Source: Bradyrhizobiaceae bacterium PARB1
Lineage (GTDB): Bacteria; Pseudomonadota; Alphaproteobacteria; Rhizobiales; Xanthobacteraceae
NCBI GenBank assembly: GCA_002256345.1
Contig: NKIY01000009.1
Coordinates: forward strand, 124,001-188,000
DNA: 64,000 bases
Direction: 5' to 3'
The notes beneath the pieces were generated by a model. The model did not search any database. It was not told the origin of the DNA and saw nothing but the letters and a program-made list of their open reading frames with translations. The stretch's first letter is position 1; each line of letters starts with the position of its first letter. Made by a program: the position numbers and the translations under genes. Positions 18,340-26,125 of this stretch are shown one piece after another.

Positions 18340-18454
18340 TCTCCTGAGTGCTTTCGGCCGCGGCGGCCGTGTCAGGAAAGCTAATCTTGTGCAGCGATGT
18401 CTTAAATGTCATATAAACGGCATTTTAGGACGTTTTGGTGAAGGGAGAAGGCAC

Positions 18455-19402
18455 ATGCAGCGCGTCGGCCTTGTGGTGTCCCCGGGATGCTCGCCCATCA
18501 GTTTTGCGGCGATGTCGGTCTTCGAGCTGGCCAATCTCCTTGGCGGCGAGCCGGCCTATGATCTGCACGTGCTTTCGGAACGTGGCGGCCAGATATCGAC
18601 CTCGCTCGGCATGAGCGTGGTTACGAAGCCTTTCAACGCGGCGGATGCCTATGACACGCTCGTCGTGAGCGGTGGTCTGATCGTCGAACCTGCGACACCG
18701 GGTATGATCGATTTCGTCAAGCAGGCGCCCCGGCGTGCGCGACGCGTTGCAGCCATCTGCATCGGCGCTTTCGTGTTGGCCGAAGCCGGTGTGCTCGATG
18801 AGCGGCGCGCCACGACCCACTGGCTTTACGCACGCGACATGCAGAAGCGCTTTCCGAAAGTGAGGGTCGACGAGGATCGCATTTTCGTGACGGACGGTCC
18901 GGTCTGGACATCGGCGGGCATGACTGCCGGTATCGATCTCGCATTGGCCATGGTGGAGGCTGATCTCGGCGAGGACGCAGCGCGCAGCATTGCGAGAAAG
19001 ATGGTCATGTATCACCGGCGCGCGGGCGGCCAGTCGCAGTTCTCGGCCTTGCTGGAGTTGACGCCGAAATCGGATCGTATCCAGAAGGCGCTCGCCTTCG
19101 CGCGCGACAATCTGCAGAAGCCGCTGACGGTGAATGATCTTGCCGATGCGGCAAGTCTCAGCCCGCGCCAGTTCAGCCGCGCCTTTCATGCGGAGACCGG
19201 CCAGTCGCCGGCCAAGGCCATCGAGCACCTGCGATTGGAGGCCGCGCGGTTGATGATGGAGCAGAGCCGGCATCCCATCGATAATGTTGCGCAACAAACG
19301 GGTTTTGCCGATCGGGATCGCATGCGTCGCGCGTTCTTGCGCGCCTACGGCCAGCCGCCGCAGGTGATCCGGCGCAATGCGCGCGCGCAGATGGATGCGT
19401 GA
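18455..19402 (+). CDS. GlxA-family transcriptional regulator (DJ-1/PfpI plus AraC HTH)
   Basis: 315-residue regulator. The start at 18455 follows GGGAGAAGG and begins MQRVGLVVSPGCSPISFAAM. The N-terminal 170 residues form a DJ-1/PfpI-like domain with the nucleophile-elbow sequence RVAAICIGAFVLAEAG; the C-terminal 100 residues hold two AraC-type helix-turn-helix units (LTVNDLADAASLSPRQFSRA and PIDNVAQQTGFADRDRMRRA). Such proteins sense small metabolites and usually activate transcription. It is divergent from the SDR gene, its likely target. Confidence 0.92.
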   Translation: MQRVGLVVSPGCSPISFAAMSVFELANLLGGEPAYDLHVLSERGGQISTSLGMSVVTKPFNAADAYDTLVVSGGLIVEPATPGMIDFVKQAPRRARRVAAICIGAFVLAEAGVLDERRATTHWLYARDMQKRFPKVRVDEDRIFVTDGPVWTSAGMTAGIDLALAMVEADLGEDAARSIARKMVMYHRRAGGQSQFSALLELTPKSDRIQKALAFARDNLQKPLTVNDLADAASLSPRQFSRAFHAETGQSPAKAIEHLRLEAARLMMEQSRHPIDNVAQQTGFADRDRMRRAFLRAYGQPPQVIRRNARAQMDA

Positions 19403-19490
19403 GAAAAGAAGAAACTAATGTGCTGAGTTGTGAGTGGCCTTGCTCCCTCGGGTGTGCGACTACGCCGCATCTCGGGAGAGGGAGAAGCAA

Positions 19491-20453
19491 TCACCCGATC
19501 TTGCGGCCGATATCCAGAAACTTCTGGCGGCGCTGCTGGCGCACCGCTGCGGCATCCATGCCGCTCAGATCCTTCAGCGCCTGCGCGATCGCATCGCCTG
19601 TCGTCGCGATCATCGCCGCGGGATCGCGGTGGGCGCCGCCTGCGGGTTCCTTGAGCACGGAGTCGATCACGCCGAAGCGCAGAAGGTCCTGCGCGGTGAT
19701 CTTCATGTTGGTCGCGGCTTCCTGCGCCTTGGAGCTGTCGCGCCACAGGATCGAGGACGCGGCTTCCGGCGAGATCACGCTGTAGATCGCGTGTTCCAGC
19801 ATCAACACCTTGTTGGCGGTGGCAATCGCGATCGCGCCGCCCGAGCCGCCTTCACCGATGATGACGGCGACATTGGGCACGCCAAGAGCAAGGCAGGCAT
19901 CGGTCGAGCGCGCAATGGCTTCCGCCTGGCCGCGCTCTTCCGCGCCGATGCCGGGATAGGCGCCGGCGGTGTCTACCAGCGACAGCACCGGAATGCCGAA
20001 ACGGTCGGCCATCTCCATCAGGCGCACAGCCTTGCGATAACCCTCTGGGCGCGCCATGCCGAAATTGTGCTTGAGGCGGGTTTCGGTGGTCGAGCCCTTT
20101 TCCTGGCCGAGCACGCAGACGGCCTCGCCACGGAAACGGCCGAAGCCTGCAATCAGGGCTTCGTCCTCGCCGAACTTGCGGTCGCCAGCGAGCGGGGTGA
20201 ATTCGGTGATGAGCGAGTCGATGTAATTGACGCAATGCGGCCGCTGCGGATGCCGCGCGACCTGGGTTTTCTGCCACGGCGTCAGATTGGCATAGAGCTC
20301 GTGCAGGGCGGCGACCGCCTTGTCCTCGATGCGCACGATCTCCTCACCGATGTCGCTGCCGCCAGCGGCGAGCACGCGCAATTCATCGATCTTGGAATCA
20401 AGCTCGGCGACCGGCTTTTCGAAGTCGAGATAGCTGCGCATGGGATCGGACAT
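19491..20453 (-). CDS. accA: Acetyl-CoA carboxylase carboxyltransferase alpha subunit
   Basis: 320-residue AccA. It forms with AccD the carboxyltransferase that makes malonyl-CoA for fatty-acid synthesis. Starts MSDPMRSYLDFEKPVAELDS (ATG at 20453; a second ATG at 20441). Visible family stretches: ARHPQRPHCVNYIDSL, EDEALIAGFGRFRGEAVCVL, MEMADRFGIPVLSLVDTAGA, AYPGIGAEERGQAEAIA, GEGGSGGAIAI. Length is normal. It is preceded on the same strand by a DedA-family gene about 100 bp upstream, and nothing suggests a shared operon. Confidence 0.97.
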   Translation of the reverse strand: MSDPMRSYLDFEKPVAELDSKIDELRVLAAGGSDIGEEIVRIEDKAVAALHELYANLTPWQKTQVARHPQRPHCVNYIDSLITEFTPLAGDRKFGEDEALIAGFGRFRGEAVCVLGQEKGSTTETRLKHNFGMARPEGYRKAVRLMEMADRFGIPVLSLVDTAGAYPGIGAEERGQAEAIARSTDACLALGVPNVAVIIGEGGSGGAIAIATANKVLMLEHAIYSVISPEAASSILWRDSSKAQEAATNMKITAQDLLRFGVIDSVLKEPAGGAHRDPAAMIATTGDAIAQALKDLSGMDAAAVRQQRRQKFLDIGRKIG

Positions 20454-20559
20454 TCGTTCAATATGGGGAGATCGGGCGGCGGGCAAAACTGCCGTGGCAG
20501 GCTTTTCGGGTGAAACCATGGCCGGAGTCAAGCCGAGAGGGTTTCTTTTCGTTGATAAA

Positions 20560-21240
20560 TCAAAGGGTTGATTTTTGGTTGCTGTGTGTCGCGTTGCGCC
20601 GGCACCACCACCAGACCGCGCCGCCGAGGACGATCGCGAGCACGACGACGACCAAGACGCTGTAATGTTTGGCCTTGTGCTCGAGCCCGGCGAGGCCGCC
20701 AAAATGTTCGAGCGCGGAGACGGCGAAGGCGGCCGGCAGCACATGCGCCGGCGCCCAGATCAGTGCGGCCGGGATGTTCACCGGGACGAATTTTGCTGGC
20801 GTCATGCCAAGCGCGCCGGCGGTGACCGGCACGAAAGCGCGGATCGGCGGCACGAAGCGGGCAAGGAACACGGCCCAGATGCCGAAGCGATCGAAGAAGG
20901 TTTCGCTCTGCGCAACGACGCCCGGATAGTTCTTCAGCGGCCAGGCCTGCAGCAATGCGCGCTGTCGCACATGCCCGGTCCAGTAGGCGCCGCCGTCGCC
21001 CAGGATGGCGCCGAGAATGGCCGCCGCCAGCACGGCGAAAAGGTTGAGATCGCCGGCCGGAATCAACGCCGAGAGCGCCAGAATCAGCGTCGTGCCGGGG
21101 ATGAAGGTGCCGAGCACCGGGATTGCCTCAAGCAGCGCGGCGAGAAATACGGTGAGATAGCCGAGCCAGGCATGGGCCGCGACGAACTGCGTGATGGCGT
21201 CGATGAAAGCGTGCACGGGGGCCCCAAAGAATTGCAGCAA
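20560..21240 (-). CDS. DedA-family membrane protein
   Basis: 226-residue integral membrane protein of the DedA/SNARE-associated (VTT) family. Diagnostic stretches: FLAALLEAIPVLGTFIPGTT, the LGAILGDGGAYWTGH segment, FFDRFGIWAVFLARFVPPIR and FVPVTAGALGMTPAKF, with several hydrophobic helices and a final helix HYSVLVVVVLAIVLGGAVWW. Family members are proposed to be lipid flippases or proton-coupled transporters needed for envelope integrity and undecaprenyl-phosphate recycling. The exact role cannot be read from the sequence. Confidence 0.93.
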   Translation of the reverse strand: MLQFFGAPVHAFIDAITQFVAAHAWLGYLTVFLAALLEAIPVLGTFIPGTTLILALSALIPAGDLNLFAVLAAAILGAILGDGGAYWTGHVRQRALLQAWPLKNYPGVVAQSETFFDRFGIWAVFLARFVPPIRAFVPVTAGALGMTPAKFVPVNIPAALIWAPAHVLPAAFAVSALEHFGGLAGLEHKAKHYSVLVVVVLAIVLGGAVWWWCRRNATHSNQKSTL

Positions 21241-21255
21241 TTCCAGACAGTAACA

Positions 21256-21345
21256 CCGTCATTGCGAGGAGCAGCGCCGCAACAATCAAGAAAGCCGCAA
21301 ATGAAGGCTGGACGGCTTCGGCGCAAGGGCACATCGCAATGACGG
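21256..21345. repeat. 90-bp inverted-repeat element
   Basis: Exact 12-base terminal inverted repeats (CCGTCATTGCGA at 21256, TCGCAATGACGG ending at 21345) between dedA and cobS. No coding capacity. Confidence 0.8.
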
Positions 21346-21546
21346 TCGAGGCATCCAGCATCGCCCAATTCGCAGAGCAGGGCTCCAAAAACCTGCAATA
21401 CAACCTATCTATATGATTACATTTTGGAACTTTGCCGTTCCCATGGGCTTTGTCCGGCCGCGGCTCTCTGCTACGTTCCGCAAAGCACCCCATCCGTAGC
21501 CAAACTGAAAGACTGGTTTCGGCATTCCCGGGACCACGGAGGATCG

Positions 21547-22554
21547 ATGACCGCCGCCATGACCAAAGCGCAAGACCAGCAGGAAGCGTTGACCGGCATT
21601 CCCGACATCAAAGTGTCGGTGCGCAAGGTATTCGGCATCGATTCCGACCTCGAAGTGCCCGCCTTCTCCTATAGCGATCCGCATGTGCCGGATACCGACC
21701 CTGATTACCGCTTCGACCGCGCGACCACCCTCGCGATTCTCGCAGGGTTTGCCCGCAACCGCCGCGTGATGGTCACCGGCTTCCACGGCACCGGCAAGTC
21801 GACCCATATCGAGCAGGTCGCTGCCCGCCTGAACTGGCCCTGCGTCCGCGTCAATCTCGACAGCCACATCAGCCGTATCGACCTCGTCGGCAAGGACAGC
21901 ATCGTGGTCCGCGACGGCAAGCAGGTCACCGAGTTCCGTGACGGCATTTTGCCTTGGGCACTGCAGCACAATGTCGCGCTGGTGTTCGACGAATACGACG
22001 CGGGTCGTCCGGACGTGATGTTCGTGATCCAGCGCGTGCTGGAAGTCGCCGGCCGCCTGACGCTGCTCGACCAGAACAAGGTCATCAAGCCGCATCCGGC
22101 CTTCCGCCTGTTCGCCACCGCCAACACGGTCGGTCTCGGCGATACGTCCGGTCTCTATCACGGCACCCAGCAGATCAATCAGGGCCAGATGGACCGCTGG
22201 TCGATCGTCACCACGCTGAACTATCTCGCCCATGACGAGGAAGTGAAGATCGTGCTGGCCAAGGCCAAGCACTATCAAACGCCCGAGGGCAAGGACATCG
22301 TCAACAAGATGGTGCGCCTCGCCGATCTCACGCGTAACGCGTTCGCGAATGGCGATCTCTCCACGGTGATGAGCCCGCGTACGGTGATCACCTGGGCGGA
22401 AAACGCGGATATCTTCGCAGATATCGGCTTCGCCTTCCGCGTCACCTTCCTCAACAAGTGCGACGAACTCGAGCGCCCGCTGGTCGCCGAATTCTATCAG
22501 CGTTGCTTCAACGCCGAGCTGCCGGAAAGCTCGGTGAACGTGGCGCTGAGCTGA
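21547..22554 (+). CDS. cobS: Aerobic cobaltochelatase subunit CobS
   Basis: 335-residue AAA+ ATPase subunit that, with CobT and CobN, inserts cobalt into hydrogenobyrinic acid a,c-diamide in the aerobic B12 pathway. The start at 21547 follows CGGAGGATCG. Walker A is GFHGTGKS at residues 78-85; [18 protein letters not shown] is the Walker B region; [20 protein letters not shown] and MDRWSIV (sensor/arginine region) follow. CobT lies downstream with one small acetyltransferase gene between, and cobN is not in the window. No cobalamin riboswitch is visible upstream. Confidence 0.97.
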   Translation: MTAAMTKAQDQQEALTGIPDIKVSVRKVFGIDSDLEVPAFSYSDPHVPDTDPDYRFDRATTLAILAGFARNRRVMVTGFHGTGKSTHIEQVAARLNWPCVRVNLDSHISRIDLVGKDSIVVRDGKQVTEFRDGILPWALQHNVALVFDEYDAGRPDVMFVIQRVLEVAGRLTLLDQNKVIKPHPAFRLFATANTVGLGDTSGLYHGTQQINQGQMDRWSIVTTLNYLAHDEEVKIVLAKAKHYQTPEGKDIVNKMVRLADLTRNAFANGDLSTVMSPRTVITWAENADIFADIGFAFRVTFLNKCDELERPLVAEFYQRCFNAELPESSVNVALS

Positions 22555-22558
22555 TGTG

Positions 22559-22969
22559 ATGGCGAAGGTCACCGTGGAGCGCACGATTGGAGTAACCAAG
22601 CGCGCGGTTCAAGGTGGCCTGTTTCGCTACAATGTCGAGAAGATGGGGAAGCAGAAGCACAAGAGCTTCGCCATTTCATTGCGCGACAAGGAAGAGATCG
22701 TCGGCGGCATTGTTGGCGAAGTCTGGATGACCGTGCTGTTCATCCAGCTCTTCTGGATCGATCAGCAGTTTCGCGGCAAGGGTCATGGTAAGGCGCTGAT
22801 CGAAGCGATCGAGGATCAAGCGCGAAACTTCGGCGCGGTGCGTGCCTATGTTGATACGATGAGTTTTCAGGCGCCGGACTTTTACGGCGCCTGTGACTAT
22901 GAAGCTTTAGGCACCATCGATGGTTATCCAGGCGGCGTGACACGCCACTGGTTTACCAAGGCGCTGTAA
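22559..22969 (+). CDS. GNAT-family N-acetyltransferase between cobS and cobT
   Basis: 136-residue acetyltransferase-like protein. The acetyl-CoA-binding motif is recognisable as WIDQQFRGKGHGKALIEAIE (Q/RxxGxG/A type), then RAYVDTMSFQAPDFYGACDY and GYPGGVTRHWFTKAL at the end. The ATG lies 4 bp after the cobS stop (a GTG at 22556 could also serve) and the gene ends 9 bp before cobT, so the three are translated from one message. Substrate unknown. Its placement suggests only co-expression; a direct role in B12 synthesis is not shown. Confidence 0.88.
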   Translation: MAKVTVERTIGVTKRAVQGGLFRYNVEKMGKQKHKSFAISLRDKEEIVGGIVGEVWMTVLFIQLFWIDQQFRGKGHGKALIEAIEDQARNFGAVRAYVDTMSFQAPDFYGACDYEALGTIDGYPGGVTRHWFTKAL

Positions 22970-22978
22970 GGACTGGCG

Positions 22979-24880
22979 ATGAGCACGACGACGACCAATA
23001 AATTCCGTCCCGGAGCCAAGGAAGCACCGACCGAGCCGTTCAAGCGCTCTGTCGCCTCCGCTCTTCGCGCGATCGCCAGGACGCCGGAGCTTGAAGTCAC
23101 TTACGCCGCCGAGAAGCCCGGCCTCGCGCCCGGCAAAGCGCGTCTTCCCGAGCCGGCACGCAAGCTGAGCAAGCGCGACGCCGCCATCGTGCGCGGCCAT
23201 GCCGATTCCATCGCGCTGAAACTCGCCTGTCACGATCCGAAGGTGCATCGCAAGCTGATGCCCGGCAATCCGCAGGCGCGTTCGGTGTTCGAAGCCGTCG
23301 AGCAGGCGCGCGTCGAGGCGATCGGCTCGCGCCGCATGGCCGGCGTCGCCAAGAATCTCGGCGCGATGCTGGAAGATCACTTCCACCGCGGCAAGTTCGA
23401 CGAGATCACCGACCGCGCCGATGCGCCGCTGGCCGATGCGCTGGCGATGCTGGTGCGCGAGCGCCTCACCGGCCTTGCTCCACCCGATGCCGCCAAGAAG
23501 GTCGTCGATCTCTGGCGGCCGATTCTCGAAGAGAAGATCGGCGCGCGCCTCGACCAGCTCGAAAGCTTCACCGAGAACCAGGCGAAGTTCGGCGATGCCA
23601 TTCACAGCCTGCTCTCCGATCTCGATCTCGGCGAAGACCGCGACGCCCAGCCCGACGACGAGCAGAACGAGGACGACGAGCGCCAGGGCGAGAACAATCA
23701 GGATGGCGCCGAAGGCTCGCCGGAAAGCGACGCCGCGCAGGAGATGAGCGCGGATCAGGCACAGCAGTCGTCGGACGAGATGACCGACAGCGCGATGGAA
23801 AGCGCGCAGGCCTCGGCCTCCGACACCTTCGACGAAGACGGCGAGATGGGCGACGAGGATACGCCCGGCGAAGCCACGCGTCCGAATGCGCGCAACCAGA
23901 ACGAACGCCTCGGCCCCGAATATCACGCCTTCGCGCCGAAATATGACGAGATCATCGCCGCCGAGGATCTGTGCGATCACGACGAGCTGGAGCGCCTGCG
24001 CGCCTATCTCGACAAGCAGCTCGCGCATCTGCAGGGCGTCGTCGCGCGCCTTGCCAACCGGCTGCAGCGCAAGCTGATGGCGCAGCAGAACCGCGCATGG
24101 GATTTCGATCTGGAAGAAGGCATCCTCGATCCCGCGCGCCTGTCGCGCGTGGTCACCGATCCGTTCTCGCCGCTGTCCTTCATGCACGAGAAGGAAGCCA
24201 CTTTCCGCGACACCGTCGTCACGCTGCTGCTCGATAACTCCGGCTCGATGCGTGGCCGTCCGATCACCGTCGCTGCCACTTGCGCGGACATTCTCGCGCG
24301 CACGCTGGAGCGTTGCGGCGTCAAGGTCGAGATCCTCGGCTTCACCACGCGGGCGTGGAAAGGCGGACAGTCGCGCGAGGCGTGGCTCGCCGCCGGCAAG
24401 CCGGCCAATCCCGGCCGCCTCAACGATCTCCGCCACATCATCTACAAGTCGGCGGACGCCCCGTGGCGTCGTGCGCGCAAGAACCTCGGCCTGATGATGC
24501 GCGAAGGGCTGCTGAAGGAGAATATCGACGGTGAGGCGCTCGACTGGGCGCACAAGCGCCTGCTCGGCCGCCCCGAGCAGCGCAAGATCCTGATGATGAT
24601 CTCCGACGGCGCACCAGTGGATGACAGCACGTTGTCGGTGAATCCCGGCAACTATCTGGAGCGTCATCTCCGCCACATCATCGAGGAGATCGAGACCCGC
24701 TCGCCGGTGGAGCTCATTGCCATCGGTATCGGCCACGACGTCACGCGCTACTATCGCCGCGCGGTCACCATCGTGGATGCCGAAGAACTTGGCGGCGCCA
24801 TCACCGAGAAGCTGGCGGAGCTGTTCAGTGAGACGAATGGCCCCGCGCCGAGCCATGGCCGGCGGCGTAGGGTGAATTGA
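22979..24880 (+). CDS. cobT: Aerobic cobaltochelatase subunit CobT
   Basis: 633-residue chelatase subunit partnering CobS. The N-terminal 200 residues are mainly helical; residues about 215-300 are a highly acidic low-complexity linker (many Asp, Glu, Gln, Ser), typical of CobT; the C-terminal third is a von Willebrand factor A domain with the MIDAS motif [11 protein letters not shown] and later [11 protein letters not shown]. The acidic linker is thought to help contact CobN. It starts 9 bp after the GNAT gene. Length is normal for the family. Confidence 0.97.
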   Translation: MSTTTTNKFRPGAKEAPTEPFKRSVASALRAIARTPELEVTYAAEKPGLAPGKARLPEPARKLSKRDAAIVRGHADSIALKLACHDPKVHRKLMPGNPQARSVFEAVEQARVEAIGSRRMAGVAKNLGAMLEDHFHRGKFDEITDRADAPLADALAMLVRERLTGLAPPDAAKKVVDLWRPILEEKIGARLDQLESFTENQAKFGDAIHSLLSDLDLGEDRDAQPDDEQNEDDERQGENNQDGAEGSPESDAAQEMSADQAQQSSDEMTDSAMESAQASASDTFDEDGEMGDEDTPGEATRPNARNQNERLGPEYHAFAPKYDEIIAAEDLCDHDELERLRAYLDKQLAHLQGVVARLANRLQRKLMAQQNRAWDFDLEEGILDPARLSRVVTDPFSPLSFMHEKEATFRDTVVTLLLDNSGSMRGRPITVAATCADILARTLERCGVKVEILGFTTRAWKGGQSREAWLAAGKPANPGRLNDLRHIIYKSADAPWRRARKNLGLMMREGLLKENIDGEALDWAHKRLLGRPEQRKILMMISDGAPVDDSTLSVNPGNYLERHLRHIIEEIETRSPVELIAIGIGHDVTRYYRRAVTIVDAEELGGAITEKLAELFSETNGPAPSHGRRRRVN

Positions 24881-24883
24881 TGT

Positions 24884-24978
24884 TGTAGGGTGGGCAAAGG
24901 GGCTTGCCCCGTGCCCACCACAATTTTCGGCGTATGACTGTGGTGCTGGTGGGCACGCTCGATTTCGCCCACTCTACA
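24884..24978. repeat. 95-bp inverted-repeat element
   Basis: TGTAGGGTGGGCAAA at 24884 and TTTCGCCCACTCTACA ending at 24978 are reverse complements with about two mismatches, with a second inner pair (GTGCCCACC and GGTGGGCAC). Non-coding, directly after cobT. Confidence 0.75.
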
Positions 24979-25003
24979 TGTTTGCCCTCCCGACAGGTCT
25001 CCC

Positions 25004-26056
25004 TTGGCCGCCGATCTCTCCCGCCGTTCCGTCCTCGCCTCGCTGGCCGCGACCGTCGCGCTGCCGGCCATCGCGCGCGCGCGACCCGTCCCCGTGCCGG
25101 CGCCGGCTTCCGCCAAGGCGGCGGAAAAGATCGCCGTCGACGCCCGGCCCTTGCCATCCTTCGACACGCGCGATCCCTCACGCACCCGCTTCGGTTCGCT
25201 GCAATATCGCAGCGGTCTGGTGCTGACTTCGACATATCGCGATTTCGGTGGCATCTCCGCGCTGCGGCTCGATGACAAAGGCGAGCATTTCGTCGCGCTC
25301 AGCGACAAGGGCATGTGGTTCACCGGTAGGATCGCCTATGGCGGCGCTATCATGACCGGGCTCGTCGACGTGGAAGCCGCGCCGATCCTTGGCAGCGATG
25401 GCAAGCCGCTCGAAGCGCGCGGCTGGTACGACAGCGAATCCCTCGCGCTGGAAGACGGCATCGCCTATGTCGGCTTCGAGCGCGTGCATCAGATCGTGAA
25501 GTTCGACTTCGCCCGCGATGGTGTGCTGGCGCGCGGCACGCCGATCGATACGCCGGCGGGCATGCGCAAGCTGCCGGACAACAAGAGCCTGGAATCGCTC
25601 GTCCTGGTGTCAAAGGACAAGTTCAAGTCCTCGCCGCTGGCCGGGATGCTGCTGGCGATCTCCGAGCGCGGCCTCGACGCGGCCGGCAACATCCAGAGCT
25701 GGATCATCGGCGGCAAGGCGCCGGCAACCTTCGGCATTCGTCGTACGCAGAAATATGACATCAGCGACGCTGCGCTGCTGCCGTCCGGCGATCTGCTCTT
25801 GCTGGAGCGGAAGTTCTCGCTGTTCGGCGACACCGGCATCCGCATCCGCCGCATTCCGCTCACCGCGGTGGTGCCGAATGCCGTGCTAGACGGCCCGGCC
25901 ATTCTGGAAGCCGATCTCGGCTATGAGATCGACAATTTCGAAGGGATCGACACCCACGAGACCGAGCATGGCGAGACGGTCATCACGCTGATCTCCGACA
26001 ACAATTTTTCGATGCTGCAGCGAACGCTGCTGATGCAGTTCACACTGGTGGAGTAG
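25004..26056 (+). CDS. Exported phytase-like esterase family protein
   Basis: 350-residue secreted protein of the family named esterase-like activity of phytase. A TTG start at 25004 is used because no ATG or GTG in frame is better placed; it gives a Tat-like signal (DLSRRSVLASLAATVALPAI). The body looks like a beta-propeller, with repeated strands such as FVALSDKGMWFTGRI, GWYDSESLALEDGIAYVGFE and LLLERKFSLFGDTGIRIRRI, and ends ETVITLISDNNFSMLQRT. Substrate unknown. It is isolated between a repeat element and the convergent GGDEF-EAL gene. Confidence 0.82.
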   Translation: MAADLSRRSVLASLAATVALPAIARARPVPVPAPASAKAAEKIAVDARPLPSFDTRDPSRTRFGSLQYRSGLVLTSTYRDFGGISALRLDDKGEHFVALSDKGMWFTGRIAYGGAIMTGLVDVEAAPILGSDGKPLEARGWYDSESLALEDGIAYVGFERVHQIVKFDFARDGVLARGTPIDTPAGMRKLPDNKSLESLVLVSKDKFKSSPLAGMLLAISERGLDAAGNIQSWIIGGKAPATFGIRRTQKYDISDAALLPSGDLLLLERKFSLFGDTGIRIRRIPLTAVVPNAVLDGPAILEADLGYEIDNFEGIDTHETEHGETVITLISDNNFSMLQRTLLMQFTLVE

Positions 26057-26125
26057 GGCGGTTCTTCACCTCTCCCCGCCGGGGAGAGATGATCGAGAGT
26101 CGATGCGAATTGAAAATTGAAGTAG

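Noticed and set aside
21241-21546. Cobalamin riboswitch before cobS
   Set aside because: No B12-box-like conserved core was seen; the region is mostly an inverted-repeat element.
22907-24856. 649-codon minus-strand frame opposite cobT
   Set aside because: Antisense shadow; CobT motifs are clear on the plus strand.
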